This document shows, piece after piece, positions 9,165 through 19,423 of a stretch of DNA of 64,000 nt. A program made the translations under genes and the position numbers. Under the pieces are notes generated by a model. That model made no database searches and had not been told where the DNA came from. It saw only the letters and a list, made by a program, of their open reading frames with translations. The first letter of the stretch is position 1. Each line of letters begins with the position of its first letter. This stretch comes from Pseudomonas lalucatii (GTDB taxonomy: Bacteria; Pseudomonadota; Gammaproteobacteria; Pseudomonadales; Pseudomonadaceae), in contig NZ_JADPMV010000002.1 of assembly GCF_018398425.1 (NCBI RefSeq), positions 1,541,001 to 1,605,000 on the forward strand, given 5' to 3'.

Positions 9165-11009
9165 ATGACCCAAGACCAAGGCCTGATCTTCGCCATCCTC
9201 GCCGCCACCGTGGCGCTGTTCCTCTGGGGCCGCTGGCGCCACGACATAGTCGCCCTCGGCGCCCTGCTGGCCTGCGTGATCACCGGCCTGGTGCCGGACC
9301 AGCAGGCCTTCGTCGGTTTCGGCCACCCGGCGGTGATCACCGTGGCCTGTGTGCTGGTCCTGAGCTTCGGCCTGCAGAGCACCGGGGCGGTGGATGCCCT
9401 GGCCCAGCGGCTGCTGCCGGCCAACGCCGGGCCGATGCTGTCGATCGCCGCGCTGACCGGCCTCGGCGCCCTGCTCTCGGCCTTCATGAACAACGTCGGC
9501 GCCCTCGCCCTGCTGATGCCGATCGCCCTGCGCATCGCCCTCAAGCAGGGCCTGCCCCCCGGCCGCGCGCTGATGCCGCTGGCCTTCGGCACCATCCTCG
9601 GCGGCATGACCACCCTGATCGGCACCCCGCCCAACCTGATCGTCTCCAGCTTTCGCGCGCAGAGCGGCGCCGGTCCCTTCGCCATGTTCGACTTCAGCCC
9701 GGTGGGCGTCGCCGTGGCGCTGACCGGCGTGCTGTTCATCGCCCTGCTCGGCTGGCGCCTGGTGCCCCGTCGCGAGGTGGCCGGGGCCGCCAGCTTCGAC
9801 ACCGGCACCTACATCACCGAGGCGCGGGTCGCCGAGGGCGCCAAGGCGGCAGGCAAGAGCCTGCGCGAAGTCGAGCAGCTGCTCGAAGAGGCCGATGCCC
9901 AGGTGGTCGGCATGGTGCGCAACAAGCTGCGCCTGTCGGCGCCCAACCCCCGGCGCATCCTGCAGGTCGACGACGTGCTGATGATCGAGGCCGAGCCCGA
10001 GGCCCTCGGCGACGTACTCGGCAAGCTCGGCCTGCAGCTGGAGGCGGCCAAGTCGCCCAAGGACGACAAGCACGCCGAGGAGCAGGCCGACACCCAGGAC
10101 GACGCCAGGAAAGACAAGGCCAAGGGCGGCGACAAGAAGGACAGCAGCGGCGACGACAGCGTGCTGCAGGAGCTGCTGGTACGCCCGGACTCGCAGCTGA
10201 TCGGCCTGTCGGCCAGCGGCACCCGCCTGCGCAGCCGCTACAGCATCAACCTGCTGGCCATCTCGCGGCAGAGCCACCGCTCGATCAAGCGCCTGCGCTC
10301 GACCCTGATCGAGCGCGGCGACGTGCTGCTGATGCAGGGCGTGCCCGGCGACATCGCCGAGTTCGCCGCCGACTACGCCTGCGTGCCGCTGGCCGACCGC
10401 GCCATCAGCATCCCCAATCCGGGCCAGGCCGGCCTGGCCGCGGGGGTGATGGCGCTGGCGGTGCTGCTCGCCGCCTTCGGCGTGCTGTCGGCGGCGGTGG
10501 CCTTCGCCGCCGGGGTGCTGGTGTTCATGGTCGCCCGGGTGGTGCCGCTGCGCCTGCTCTACCAGGCCATCGACTGGCCGGTGATCGTCCTGCTCGGCGC
10601 CCTGATCCCGGTGGCCGGGGCGATGTCCGCCACGGGCGCCGCCGACCTGCTGGCGCGCCTGCTGATGGAGCACCTGGCCCAGGGCAACCCGGTGCTGGTG
10701 CTGACCCTGCTGCTGGTGGTGACCATGACCCTGTCGGACTTCATGAACAACGCCGCCACCGCCGCGGTGATGTGCCAGATCGCCCTGAGCGCGGCCAGCC
10801 AGCTGGGGGTCAACCCCGACTCCCTGCTGATGGCCGTGGCGATCGGCGCCTCCTGCTCCTTCCTCACCCCCATCGGCCACCAGAACAACACCCTGATCCT
10901 CAGCCCCGGCGGCTTCCGCTTCGGCGACTACTGGCGCCTCGGCCTGCCGATGGAGATCATCGTGGTGGTGGTCAGCGTGCCGCTGCTGCTGCTGGTCTGG
11001 CCGCTGTAG
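9165..11009 (+). CDS. SLC13/DASS-type permease with central RCK_C (TrkA-C) domains
   Basis: A 614-residue inner-membrane transporter. The N-terminal half has about five membrane helices and the signature FMNNVGALALLMPIA plus GTILGGMTTLIGTPPNLIVS; the C-terminal half repeats this with FMNNAATAAVMCQIALS and FLTPIGHQNNTLILSPGG, the two inverted-repeat transport sites of the divalent-anion/Na+ symporter fold. Between them lie two TrkA-C-like regulatory domains (about 205-290 and 330-420), joined by a lysine/aspartate-rich linker (KSPKDDKHAEEQADTQDDARKDKAKGG). Members carry sulfate, dicarboxylates or related anions; the substrate here is not determinable. Probably co-transcribed with the flavoprotein gene upstream, but the functional link is unclear. 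Confidence 0.88.
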   Translation: MTQDQGLIFAILAATVALFLWGRWRHDIVALGALLACVITGLVPDQQAFVGFGHPAVITVACVLVLSFGLQSTGAVDALAQRLLPANAGPMLSIAALTGLGALLSAFMNNVGALALLMPIALRIALKQGLPPGRALMPLAFGTILGGMTTLIGTPPNLIVSSFRAQSGAGPFAMFDFSPVGVAVALTGVLFIALLGWRLVPRREVAGAASFDTGTYITEARVAEGAKAAGKSLREVEQLLEEADAQVVGMVRNKLRLSAPNPRRILQVDDVLMIEAEPEALGDVLGKLGLQLEAAKSPKDDKHAEEQADTQDDARKDKAKGGDKKDSSGDDSVLQELLVRPDSQLIGLSASGTRLRSRYSINLLAISRQSHRSIKRLRSTLIERGDVLLMQGVPGDIAEFAADYACVPLADRAISIPNPGQAGLAAGVMALAVLLAAFGVLSAAVAFAAGVLVFMVARVVPLRLLYQAIDWPVIVLLGALIPVAGAMSATGAADLLARLLMEHLAQGNPVLVLTLLLVVTMTLSDFMNNAATAAVMCQIALSAASQLGVNPDSLLMAVAIGASCSFLTPIGHQNNTLILSPGGFRFGDYWRLGLPMEIIVVVVSVPLLLLVWPL

Positions 11010-11021
11010 CGCAGCCCCCGC

Positions 11022-11675
11022 TCAGGACGCCGGGGTCAGGCCGAGGACGATGTCGAAGCGCGCCACCTGTTCGCCGGCCGTGGCGCCGGCCAGCGGCACG
11101 AAGGGCACGATCAGGCGTTCGCGCGCCTTGGGGTCGCGGATGGCATTGAGGATGCCGTCGCGGGCGTTCAGCCGCTCGCCGCGGATGTAGCACTGGGTGG
11201 CGAAACGCGGCTGGCCGGGCAGGGTCACGGCGACGTGGATATGCGGCGTGCGCCCCGGATAGGGCACCGGGCGGATGGTGCGGAAGCGGTAGCGGCCATC
11301 GCGGCCGGTGAGGAAGCGGCCGTAGCCCTGGAAGTTCGGGTCGCGCCGCGCGCGGTCGCCGCCGCGGCTGTGCAGGTAGATGCCGTGGGCGTCGACCTGC
11401 CAGATCTCCACCAGCGCCTCGGCCAGGGGCCGGCCGCGGACATCGAACACTCGCCCGTGCAGGTGCACCAGGGTGCCGCTGGCTGGGGTCAGCCGGTCGT
11501 CGACCAGCACCAGGTCGTTGTCCCGGTCCAGCGGCAACTGGTCGGGGTAGAAGGGCCCGAGGGTCTGTGCCGGCGTCAGCAGGCGCTCGGCGAAGGCCCC
11601 CGGGGGGCTCAGCAGCCAGGCGCCGGCGCCCAGGCCAACCAGCAGTCGACGGCGGCTGATAATCGAATTGGCCAT
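11022..11675 (-). CDS. Intradiol ring-cleavage dioxygenase-like protein with Tat signal
   Basis: A 217-residue protein starting with a twin-arginine type signal (ISRRRLLVGLGAGAWLLSPPGAFA) and an intradiol dioxygenase (protocatechuate/catechol dioxygenase) beta-sandwich. Candidate Fe(III) ligands are Tyr of TLGPFYPD or GYGRF and the two His of TPHIHVAV; VEIWQVDAHGIY is the standard family segment. Secreted members act on unknown aromatic substrates and lack the second subunit of true protocatechuate dioxygenases. GGAGGAG lies just before the ATG. It stands alone between the permease and alanine dehydrogenase; no aromatic catabolic genes are nearby, so a canonical pathway role is doubtful. Confidence 0.82.
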   Translation of the reverse strand: MANSIISRRRLLVGLGAGAWLLSPPGAFAERLLTPAQTLGPFYPDQLPLDRDNDLVLVDDRLTPASGTLVHLHGRVFDVRGRPLAEALVEIWQVDAHGIYLHSRGGDRARRDPNFQGYGRFLTGRDGRYRFRTIRPVPYPGRTPHIHVAVTLPGQPRFATQCYIRGERLNARDGILNAIRDPKARERLIVPFVPLAGATAGEQVARFDIVLGLTPAS

Positions 11676-11732
11676 GCACTCCTCCGCGCTCGGCGTACGC
11701 CCGCTGGTGAATGACGCCCGGCGGCTGCCGCG

Positions 11733-12854
11733 CTACAGGTGCTCCAGCACGCTGGTCGCCGAATGGTAGGGCAGGCCATGGGCCTCGGCCACGCTGCCGC
11801 AGGTGATCAGGCCCTTGGCCACGTTGAGGCCGTTGCACAGGTGCGGGTCCTCCTCCAGGGCCCGGCGCGTGCCCTTCTCGGCGAGGGCGATGACGAACGG
11901 CAGGGTCGCGTTGGTCAGCGCCAGGGTCGAGGTGCGCGCCACCGCGCCGGGCATATTGGCCACGCAGTAATGCACCACGTCATCGACCACATAGGTCGGC
12001 TGGGCATGGGTGGTGGCCTTGGACGTCTCGGCGCAACCGCCCTGGTCGATGGCCACGTCCACCAGCACCGAGCCCGGCTGCATCAGCCTGACCATCTCGG
12101 CGCTGACCAGCTTGGGCGCCGCCGCCCCGGGAATCAGCACACCGCCGATCACCAGGTCCGCCGCCAGCACCTGCTCGCGCAGCGCCGCGCGGGTCGAGTA
12201 GAGGGTGGTGATGCGGTTGCCGTACTGGCTGTCCAGGCGGCGCAGGGCATCGACGCTCTTGTCCAGCACGGTGACGTCCGCGCCCAGGCCCACCGCCATG
12301 GCCAGGGCATGGCTGCCGACCACCCCGCCGCCGAGTATCACCACCTTGCCCGGCGCCACCCCGGGCACCCCGCCGAGCAGCACGCCGCGGCCGCCGCGGG
12401 CCTTCTCCAGGCAGCTGGCGCCGGCCTGGATCGACATGCGCCCGGCCACCTCGGACATCGGCGCCAGCAGCGGCAGGCGACCGGCCGCGTCGGTCACCGT
12501 CTCGTAGGCGATGCAGGTGGCACCGCCGGCCATCAGCTCGTCGGTCTGCGGCCGGTCCGGCGCCAGGTGCAGGTAGGTGAACAGGGTGTGGTGGGGGCGC
12601 AGGCGGGCGCGTTCCACCGCCAGCGGCTCCTTGACCTTGACGATCAGCTGCGCCTCGTTGAACACCTGGGCGGCGTCCTTGGCGATCTGTGCGCCGGCGG
12701 CCTGGAAGTCGGCATCGCTGAAGCCGATGGCACTGCCGGCCTGGGTCTCGATCAACAGCTCATGCCCCAGTGCGGTGAGCTCGGCCACCGACTGCGGCGT
12801 CAGACCGACGCGGTACTCGTGGTTCTTGATTTCCTTGGGAACACCAATGCGCAT
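11733..12854 (-). CDS. ald: Alanine dehydrogenase
   Basis: A 373-residue NAD-dependent L-alanine dehydrogenase, interconverting alanine with pyruvate and ammonium in the cytoplasm. Seen are the N-terminal [20 protein letters not shown], substrate residues in VKVKEPL, the Rossmann glycine motif [17 protein letters not shown] with downstream Asp (TVLDKS), and the C-terminal [20 protein letters not shown]. Length fits the family (about 370). A clear Shine-Dalgarno (TGGAGG) precedes the ATG. It follows the NfeD-stomatin genes on the same strand after 127 bases, probably with its own promoter. A sodium/alanine symporter gene lies 30 kb away in this window. Confidence 0.96.
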   Translation of the reverse strand: MRIGVPKEIKNHEYRVGLTPQSVAELTALGHELLIETQAGSAIGFSDADFQAAGAQIAKDAAQVFNEAQLIVKVKEPLAVERARLRPHHTLFTYLHLAPDRPQTDELMAGGATCIAYETVTDAAGRLPLLAPMSEVAGRMSIQAGASCLEKARGGRGVLLGGVPGVAPGKVVILGGGVVGSHALAMAVGLGADVTVLDKSVDALRRLDSQYGNRITTLYSTRAALREQVLAADLVIGGVLIPGAAAPKLVSAEMVRLMQPGSVLVDVAIDQGGCAETSKATTHAQPTYVVDDVVHYCVANMPGAVARTSTLALTNATLPFVIALAEKGTRRALEEDPHLCNGLNVAKGLITCGSVAEAHGLPYHSATSVLEHL

Positions 12855-12981
12855 AGCAACCTCCAGACAGAAAGACCGGACGACCCCGGGACAAGTCTAG
12901 GAAATTCCCGGCGGACCCGGCGCCGAATTGCCGCAGATGCCCGCAGACGTCCCGCCACGCCCGCCTGGCGGCAGTCCCGGC

Positions 12982-13734
12982 CTAGGCCTTGGGCACCTTG
13001 ATGCCCTGCAGCAGCTCGATCGGCAGCGGGAAGACGATGGTCGAACTCTTGTCGCCGGCGATGTTGCTCAGCGTCTGCATGTAGCGCAGCTGCATGGCGC
13101 CGGACTGGCGGCCGAGCATCTCGGCGGCCTGCATGAGCTTCTCCGAGGCCTGCAGTTCGCCCTCGGCGTGGATCACCTTGGCCCGCCGCTCGCGCTCGGC
13201 CTCGGCCTGCTTGGCGATGGCGCGGATCATCGACTCGTCGAGGTCGACGTGCTTGATCTCGACGTTGGCCACCTTGATGCCCCAGGCATCGGTCTGGGCG
13301 TCGAGCACATGCTGGATGTCGACGTTGAGCCGCTCGCGCTCGGCGAGCATCTCGTCCAGCTCGTGCTTGCCCAGCACCGCGCGCAGGGTGGTCTGGGCCA
13401 GCTGGCTGGTGGCCTTGAGGAAGTCCTCGACCTGGATGATGGCCTTCTGCGGATCGAGCACGCGGAAGTAGACCACCGCATTGACCTTGACCGAGACGTT
13501 GTCGCGGGAGATCACGTCCTGGGTCGGCACATCCAGGACGATGGTCCGCAGGTCGACGCGGACCATCTGCTGGATGCCCGGAATGATGATGATCAGCCCC
13601 GGGCCCTTGACCCGCCAGAAGCGCCCGAGCTGGAACACCACGCCGCGCTCGTACTCGCGCAGGATGCGGAACGCCGAGATCAGCAACGCCAGCAGCAGCA
13701 CCGCCAGGGCGGAAAAGCTCAGTTCGAAACCCAT
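12982..13734 (-). CDS. Stomatin-like (slipin) SPFH-domain membrane protein
   Basis: A 250-residue SPFH protein with one N-terminal membrane segment ([18 protein letters not shown]), then the slipin signature [20 protein letters not shown] and the prohibitin-like domain through about residue 190; the helical [23 protein letters not shown] region favours ring oligomers. Slipins organise membrane microdomains and partner with NfeD proteins. The ATG lies two bases after the nfeD stop codon with AGGAGA overlapping the nfeD 3' end, so the two genes are translationally coupled. The corresponding gene in P. aeruginosa is annotated as a stomatin-like protein. The physiological client is unknown. Confidence 0.92.
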   Translation of the reverse strand: MGFELSFSALAVLLLALLISAFRILREYERGVVFQLGRFWRVKGPGLIIIIPGIQQMVRVDLRTIVLDVPTQDVISRDNVSVKVNAVVYFRVLDPQKAIIQVEDFLKATSQLAQTTLRAVLGKHELDEMLAERERLNVDIQHVLDAQTDAWGIKVANVEIKHVDLDESMIRAIAKQAEAERERRAKVIHAEGELQASEKLMQAAEMLGRQSGAMQLRYMQTLSNIAGDKSSTIVFPLPIELLQGIKVPKA

Positions 13735-13736
13735 GA

Positions 13737-15170
13737 CTAGTCTCCTTCAGAGGGTGTCTCGTCGGCGGCGACATTCAGCAGCAAGCCCTTGCGCGCCAGC
13801 ACCCGCACCCGCTGACCGGGACGCAGCGGCGCCTGGCTGACCACCTGCCACTGCTCGCCCTGCAGCTGCACCCAGCCGCCCAGGGGATCGTCCGGCGCCA
13901 CCGCGCTGATCCGCACCAGGCTGCCGACCAGTTCGCTGTCGCCGCCGACCAGCGCCCGACGCCTGGCGCGCAGGGCCATGCTGAGGATGACGAAGATCAC
14001 CAGGGCGCTGGTCAGCGCCAGGGTCAGGATCAGCGCCAGGGGAATGCCGAAGCCCGGCACGTCGGTGTCGATCAGGATCAGCGCGCCGAAACAGAACGCC
14101 ACGATGCCGCCGATGCCCAGCACGCCGAAGCTGGGCATGAAGGCCTCGGCGGCGATAAAGGCGATGCCGAGCAGGATCAAGGCCATTCCAGCGTAGTTCA
14201 CCGGCAGCAACTGCAGCGAATACAGGGCGAGGATCAGGCAGATGCCGCCGAGCACGCCGCCGACCCCGGTGCCCGGGTTGGAAAACTCGAAGAACAGGCC
14301 GTAGACGCCGATCATCATCAGCAGCAGGGCCACGCTGGGGTTGGTGATCACCGCCAGCAGCCGGGTGCGCCAGTCCGGCTCGTGGCTGATCAGCACGGCG
14401 CCCTCGGTGTCCAGGCTGACCTCGACGCCGGCGGCCCGGAAGCTCTTGCCGTGCAGCTGGCGGAGCAGGTCGGCCAGGTCGATGGCCACATAGTCGATCA
14501 CCTTGAGCTTGAGCGCCTCTTCGGCGGCCAGGCTGACCGCCTCGCGCACCGCCCGCTCGGCCCACTCGGCATTGCGTCCGCGCAGCTGCGCCAGGCCGCG
14601 GATATAGGCGGCGGCATCGTTGATCTGCTTCTTGCTCAGGGCGTCGCCCGGCGCGGCGGCCTTCTCCTTCTGAGCGTCCTTGTCCTTGGCCTGGTCGGAG
14701 GATTCGTCCTGGCCGCCCTGGTCGGTCGCCTCGGGCTGCTTGGGCGGCGGCGGCGAACCGGGCATGCCGCCGATCTGCACCGGTGTCGCCGCACCGAGGT
14801 TGGTGCCCGGCGCCATCGCCGCGACATGGCTGGCATAGAGGATATAGGTGCCGGCGCTGGCCGCCCGCGCGCCGCTCGGGGCAACGTAGCTGGCCACCGG
14901 GATCGGGCTGGCGAGGATCGCCTTGATGATGTCGCGCATCGAGGTATCCAGCCCGCCCGGGGTGTCGATGCTCAGTACCACCAGCTGGGCGCCCTCGCCC
15001 ACCGCCCGGGCCAGGCCGCGCACCACGTAGTCGGCGCTGGCCGGGCCGATCGCGCCGTCGACGCGCAGCGTCAGCACCGTCGCCGGGGCGCCCAGCAGCC
15101 CGGCCGGCCACAGCAGGAGCAGCGCCAGCAGCAGGGGACGCAGTAACGAAAGCTTCGCGGCACGCTTCAC
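13737..15170 (-). CDS. NfeD-family membrane-bound serine protease (ClpP class)
   Basis: A protein of 477 residues: signal peptide ([22 protein letters not shown]), a ClpP-like protease domain (about 25-235) with catalytic Ser in [13 protein letters not shown] and the Lys region KLKVIDYVA, a charged [16 protein letters not shown] linker, four to five C-terminal membrane helices (about 265-400) and a soluble OB-type NfeD domain ([20 protein letters not shown]). Long NfeD proteins cleave the C terminus of their partner stomatin in archaeal examples. I choose GTG at 15170 because GGAGAG precedes it and it opens directly on the signal peptide; the longer frame to 15293 has no such support. It heads a two-gene unit with the slipin. 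Confidence 0.9.
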   Translation of the reverse strand: MKRAAKLSLLRPLLLALLLLWPAGLLGAPATVLTLRVDGAIGPASADYVVRGLARAVGEGAQLVVLSIDTPGGLDTSMRDIIKAILASPIPVASYVAPSGARAASAGTYILYASHVAAMAPGTNLGAATPVQIGGMPGSPPPPKQPEATDQGGQDESSDQAKDKDAQKEKAAAPGDALSKKQINDAAAYIRGLAQLRGRNAEWAERAVREAVSLAAEEALKLKVIDYVAIDLADLLRQLHGKSFRAAGVEVSLDTEGAVLISHEPDWRTRLLAVITNPSVALLLMMIGVYGLFFEFSNPGTGVGGVLGGICLILALYSLQLLPVNYAGMALILLGIAFIAAEAFMPSFGVLGIGGIVAFCFGALILIDTDVPGFGIPLALILTLALTSALVIFVILSMALRARRRALVGGDSELVGSLVRISAVAPDDPLGGWVQLQGEQWQVVSQAPLRPGQRVRVLARKGLLLNVAADETPSEGD

Positions 15171-15372
15171 GGGCTCTCCATGACAGCCACCACGGGTGAA
15201 TCGCCAGGAGCGGGGCGCGGCTGCCTGCCTTAGAGGATAGTCCATGGTCGCCGGGCGGGCCGGCACCGTCCCGCGGCCCCCGGTGGCGCGCACTGGCGGC
15301 AGTGGGCCGTGTCGCAGGCCCGGCTATTGCATTAGTCTTCGCCCCACGTCCCGCGAGCAAGGCCGTTCTTCG

Positions 15373-17556
15373 ATGTCGCCCACCGCCCTTCGCCATTCCC
15401 TGCGCCGCCTCTGGGCGCTGGACAAGTTCAGCTACAGCCTGCGGGTCTTCGTCGCCCTCGGCGGCAGTCTGGCGCTGTGCTGGGCGCAGGGCTGGATGCA
15501 CGCGCTGATCCCGCTGTTCCTCGGCGTCATCGCCAGCGCCCTGGCCGAGACCGACGACAGCTGGCAGGGCCGCCTCGCCGCCTTGCTGGTGACCCTCGGC
15601 TGCTTCAGCGCGGCGGCCTACACGGTCGAGCTGCTGTTCCCCTATCCCTGGCTGTTCGTCGCCGCCCTGGCCCTGTCGAGCTTCGCCCTGACCATGCTCG
15701 GCGCCCTCGGCGAGCGCTTCGCCACCCTCGGCTGGGCGACCCTGATCCTGGCGATCTACAGCATGATCGGCGTGGAGCAGCGCGGCGGCAGCGCCGGCCT
15801 CGGCCCGGAGCCGCTGCTGCTGGTGGCCGGTGCCGCCTGGTACGGGCTGCTGTCGGTGATCTGGAACGCCCTGTTCGCCCACCAGCCGGTGCAGCACAGC
15901 CTGGCCCGGCTGTTCCGCGAGCTCGGCCGCTACCTCAAGCTCAAGGCCGCGCTGTTCGAGCCGCTGCGCCAGCTCGACGTGGAGCAGCGGCGCCTGGACC
16001 TGGCCCGGCAGAACGGCCGGGTGGTGGCGGCGCTGAACGCGGCCAAGGAGATCATCCTGCACCGGGTCGGCAACGACCGGGCCAACCCCAAGGTCGGCCG
16101 CTACCTGAAGCTGTACTTCCTCGCCCAGGACATCCACGAGCGCGCCAGCTCCTCCCACTACCCCTACAACGAGCTGGCCGAGGCGTTCTTCCACAGCGAC
16201 GTGCTGTTCCGCTGCCAGCGCCTGCTGCGGCTGCACGGCGAGGCCTGCCAGCGCCTGGCCCAGGCCATCGAACTGCGCCAGGCCTTCGAGTACCGCGAGC
16301 TGTGCAGCCAGGCCCTGGCCGATCTACACGCCTCCCTCGACCACCTGCGCCTGCAGAGCAACCCGGCCTGGCGGCAGCTGCTGCGCTCGCTGCAGGCCCT
16401 GGCCGGCAACCTCGCCACCCTCGACCAGCTGCTCGGCAGGGCCAGCAACCCCGACGCCCTGGCCGAGGAGCAGGACAGCAGCCTGCTGGACCGCGAGCCA
16501 CAGTCGCTGCGCGACGTGGTCGAGCGCCTGCGCCTGCAGCTGACGCCCACCTCGCTGCTGTTCCGCCATGCCCTGCGCCTGGCCGTCGCCCTGGCCGCCG
16601 GCTACGGTCTGCTGCACTGGATTGACCCGGCCCAGGGCTTCTGGATCCTGCTGACCACGGTATTCGTCTGCCAGCCCAACTATGGCGCCACCCGGCGCAA
16701 ACTGGTGCAGCGCATCGCCGGCACGGTGCTCGGCCTGGTGCTCGGCTGGGCGCTGTTCGACCTGTTCCCCAATACCCTGGTGCAGGCGTTCTTCGCCGTG
16801 GCCGCCGGGGTCGCCTTCTTCGCCACGCGCAGCAGCCACTACACCCTGGCCACGGCGGCGATCACCCTGCTGGTGCTGTTCTGCTTCAACCAGGTCGGCG
16901 ACGGCTACGGGCTGATCGTGCCGCGCCTGGTCGACACCCTGCTCGGCAGCCTGATCGCCGGCCTCGCGGTGTTCCTGATCCTGCCGGACTGGCAGGGCCG
17001 GCGCCTGGAGCGGGTGCTGGCCAACACCCTCAGCTGCAACAGCACCTACCTGCGCCAGATCATCCGCCAGTACGCCAGCGGCAAACGCGACGACCTCGCC
17101 TACCGCCTGGCCCGGCGCAACGCCCACAATGCCGACGCGGCGCTGTCCAGCACCCTCGGCAACATGCTGATGGAGCCCGGGCACTTCCGTAAGGACGCCG
17201 ACCTCGGCTTCCGCTTCCTGGTGCTCTCGCACACCCTGCTCAGCTACCTCTCCGGACTCGGCGCGCACCGCGGCGAGGTACTCCTGGCCGCCGACCAGGG
17301 CCGCCTGCTGGCCAGTGCCGAACGGCTCGCCGACAGCCTCGAGGAGATCGCCGGCGACCTCGGTGCGCGGCGCCCGGTGGCGATCCACAGCGACGCCGAG
17401 GAACAACTGGCCCAGGAGCTGGAACGGATGCCCGAAGAGCTCGACGACCAGCAGCGCCTGGTGCAGACCCAACTGGCGCTGATCTGCCGCCAGCTGGGCC
17501 CCTTGCGTACCCTGTCCGCCCACCTGCTCAAGGGCGTCTCGGGCCGGGCGCCGTAG
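15373..17556 (+). CDS. yccS: YccS-type FUSC-family membrane protein
   Basis: A 727-residue inner-membrane protein with two hydrophobic blocks (about 25-175 and 395-540), each followed by long soluble helical regions, as in YccS/YhfK and aromatic-acid-efflux (FUSC) proteins. The segment FWILLTTVFVCQPNYGATRRKLVQRIAGTVLG is split here by its key pieces: VCQPNYGATRRK and RIAGTVLGLVLGW, the FUSC fingerprint. Its transport substrate is unknown. The ATG at 15373 is preferred; the upstream extension has no homology character. The gene starts about 200 bases from the divergent nfeD gene and ends three bases from the convergent HDOD gene. Confidence 0.85.
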   Translation: MSPTALRHSLRRLWALDKFSYSLRVFVALGGSLALCWAQGWMHALIPLFLGVIASALAETDDSWQGRLAALLVTLGCFSAAAYTVELLFPYPWLFVAALALSSFALTMLGALGERFATLGWATLILAIYSMIGVEQRGGSAGLGPEPLLLVAGAAWYGLLSVIWNALFAHQPVQHSLARLFRELGRYLKLKAALFEPLRQLDVEQRRLDLARQNGRVVAALNAAKEIILHRVGNDRANPKVGRYLKLYFLAQDIHERASSSHYPYNELAEAFFHSDVLFRCQRLLRLHGEACQRLAQAIELRQAFEYRELCSQALADLHASLDHLRLQSNPAWRQLLRSLQALAGNLATLDQLLGRASNPDALAEEQDSSLLDREPQSLRDVVERLRLQLTPTSLLFRHALRLAVALAAGYGLLHWIDPAQGFWILLTTVFVCQPNYGATRRKLVQRIAGTVLGLVLGWALFDLFPNTLVQAFFAVAAGVAFFATRSSHYTLATAAITLLVLFCFNQVGDGYGLIVPRLVDTLLGSLIAGLAVFLILPDWQGRRLERVLANTLSCNSTYLRQIIRQYASGKRDDLAYRLARRNAHNADAALSSTLGNMLMEPGHFRKDADLGFRFLVLSHTLLSYLSGLGAHRGEVLLAADQGRLLASAERLADSLEEIAGDLGARRPVAIHSDAEEQLAQELERMPEELDDQQRLVQTQLALICRQLGPLRTLSAHLLKGVSGRAP

Positions 17557-17559
17557 GCC

Positions 17560-18417
17560 CTAGCGCAAGGCTGCGGCGATGGCGTGGATGTCGTCCCAGT
17601 GCGCCTCGACCAGGCTCAGGCGGCCGCCCCCGCCCAGCGCGTCGTGGGGCGCGACCAGCTTGGCGTACGCCGTCAGACGGACCAGCGGCGGCAGCTCGGC
17701 CGCCTCCTCGCCGTCGGCCAGGGCGTGATAGCGGGCGAGGTTGACCAGGTCGATCAGCTCGATCTGGCGCGCGCCAGTGCGACTCCAGTCGCCCACCGCG
17801 CGGACGATCTGCACATACTCCTCGTCCACCGCCCATTTCTTCAGCAGTATCACCCCCAGCGAGGCGCCGTAGGCCCGGCACAGCTCCTGATAGCGCACCG
17901 GGCTCGGCACCAGGTCCCCGCCCTTGAACGCCGACAGCACCGCCAGGGCACCCACCTCGCTGAGCAGGCTGGCCAGCGCCGCATGGTCGGCCGGGATGTG
18001 CCCGACATTGCGCGCCAGGAAGGCGCAGATGCTGCCCTGCAGGGTCAGGCGCCGCCAGGCCGCCATGAACAGGCGCTTGTGCCCGGCGCTGTGCAGGGCG
18101 AACAGGCTCTTGACGCTGTGCATCATCACCACCCGGTCCACCTGCTGCAGGCCCAGCACGCGCAGCACGTCCTGCAGCGTCCTGGGGCTCACCCGCGAGC
18201 GCAGCAGGGCGCTGCAGGCATACTTCATCAGCAAGGCGCCGAGCGCCGGGTCCTGGCCGATCAAGGCGACCAGCCGGCTCATGCTCACCTCCGGCATGGC
18301 CAGGGCCCGGCGGATCTCCAGGGTCAGCATCGGCAGGCTCGGCAGCTGCTCCTCGTCGCTCATGAGCTGGGCAACCAACTGCCGATAGATCGAATAGTCC
18401 GACGCTGTCGTCTGCAT
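17560..18417 (-). CDS. HDOD-domain protein
   Basis: A protein of about 285 residues with an HDOD domain (metal-independent HD-related output domain): LPSLPMLTLEIRRALAMPEVSMSRLVALIGQDPAL split over its key parts, plus LRVLGLQQVDRVVMMHSVKSL. HDOD proteins act in bacterial signalling, often linked to c-di-GMP or chemotaxis. No partner domain is present. Two adjacent ATGs occur; the one at 18417 is preferred because AGGAG ends six bases before it, whereas the one at 18420 leaves only three. It converges on the YccS-type gene with a 3-base gap. Confidence 0.85.
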   Translation of the reverse strand: MQTTASDYSIYRQLVAQLMSDEEQLPSLPMLTLEIRRALAMPEVSMSRLVALIGQDPALGALLMKYACSALLRSRVSPRTLQDVLRVLGLQQVDRVVMMHSVKSLFALHSAGHKRLFMAAWRRLTLQGSICAFLARNVGHIPADHAALASLLSEVGALAVLSAFKGGDLVPSPVRYQELCRAYGASLGVILLKKWAVDEEYVQIVRAVGDWSRTGARQIELIDLVNLARYHALADGEEAAELPPLVRLTAYAKLVAPHDALGGGGRLSLVEAHWDDIHAIAAALR

Positions 18418-18489
18418 CATCAACTCCTGCCACATAGCGGCCGGAGTGTAGCCAAGCACGCCCGCCGCGGCGAGCACGGCCGCGCCGCC

Positions 18490-18711
18490 TCAGGCGGCGC
18501 CGGCCTGGGCCCGGCGGCGGATGCGCAAGTCGAGCTTCAGGCAGATCGCCGCCAGCAGCATGAAGCCGGCCCCGAGGTTGCCGCGGCTGACCGGCACCCC
18601 GAGCAGGCCGCTCAGCCACTCGGCGAGCGGCCCCGGGTAGTTGGCCAGCAGAGCCCCCAGCGGCACCAGCAGAAACAGGAAGAAGAAGCCCAATGCCCGC
18701 AGCATGTCCAT
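18490..18711 (-). CDS. Small two-helix membrane protein, function unknown
   Basis: A 73-residue protein with two predicted membrane helices (LGFFFLFLLVPLGALLA and NLGAGFMLLAAICLKL) separated by a short PGPLAEWLSGLLGVPVSR loop and closed by a positively charged tail (RIRRRAQ). AAGGGGGG precedes the ATG at a suitable distance, supporting translation. It is on the same strand as, and upstream of, the HDOD gene. I do not recognise the family. Confidence 0.6.
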   Translation of the reverse strand: MDMLRALGFFFLFLLVPLGALLANYPGPLAEWLSGLLGVPVSRGNLGAGFMLLAAICLKLDLRIRRRAQAGAA

Positions 18712-18843
18712 CGCGTACCCCCCTTGAGTGACAACCCGCCCAGCATGCGGCCAGTACCATCCGGGGCGACACTAGACCTTGGTGCAAAGGCCGCGGGGGA
18801 TCGTCGATAATCCCGCCCTGTCCCTTCACCCAGCGAGCCGACC

Positions 18844-19326
18844 TTGGACAAGAACCAGCTGCACCAGCTGATCCTCGAACGCCTGCACGCCGACCTGGCT
18901 CTGGCCGAGCGTGCGGCGCTGAGCGCCCACGAGGCGGCCACCCACGAAGAGAATGTCGCCGAGAACAAGTACGACACCCTCGGCCTGGAGGCGGCCTACC
19001 TCGCGGCCGGGCAGGCGCGCCGGGTGGAGGAGATTCGTCAGGCCCTCGGCGCCTGGCAGCGCCTGACCCTGCGCCCGTTCGCCGACGGGCAGGGCATCGG
19101 CCTCGGCGCGCTGGTGTGGCTGGCCGATGCCCGCGACAACCGGCAATGCCTGCTGCTCGGCCCGGACAGCGCCGGCCTGAAACTGCGCTGGCAGACCGAG
19201 GAAGTCCTGGTCATCAGCCCGCGGGCGCCCCTGGGCCAGCGCCTGCTCGGCTGCGCGGCCGGTGACGAAGTGGAGATCCGGATCGGTGGCGGCCTGCAAC
19301 GCTTCGCTATCCTGCGCGTCGCCTGA
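18844..19326 (+). CDS. GreA/GreB-family transcription elongation factor-like protein
   Basis: A 160-residue protein with an N-terminal antiparallel coiled-coil region (LILERLHADLALAERAALSA through EEIRQAL) and a C-terminal FKBP-like domain ending in DEVEIRIGG, the architecture of Gre factors, which insert into the RNA polymerase secondary channel. The acidic tip region reads THEENVAENKYDTLGLEA, with Glu and Asp residues that could coordinate the active-site metal. It is shorter and more divergent than genuine GreA/GreB, so whether it stimulates transcript cleavage is open. The TTG start at 18844 gives the expected N terminus (MDKNQLHQL), but its Shine-Dalgarno is weak. Confidence 0.78.
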   Translation: MDKNQLHQLILERLHADLALAERAALSAHEAATHEENVAENKYDTLGLEAAYLAAGQARRVEEIRQALGAWQRLTLRPFADGQGIGLGALVWLADARDNRQCLLLGPDSAGLKLRWQTEEVLVISPRAPLGQRLLGCAAGDEVEIRIGGGLQRFAILRVA

Positions 19327-19423
19327 ACAGCCCGCGGCGGATCTGCGCTAGGCTGATAGATGGGCCGCCGCGCAGCGGCCGGCACCGCAGCAACGCCCTG
19401 TTCAGCGAGCAGAGGAACCCGTC

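Noticed and set aside
7734..10880. A 1,048-codon minus-strand open frame
   Set aside because: It spans several well-supported plus-strand genes and has repetitive Gly/Gln/His/Ala composition without any domain.
7988..11149. A 1,053-codon plus-strand open frame
   Set aside because: It overlaps the flavoprotein and permease genes in another frame and is rich in Arg/Pro/Gly only, the usual out-of-frame signature.
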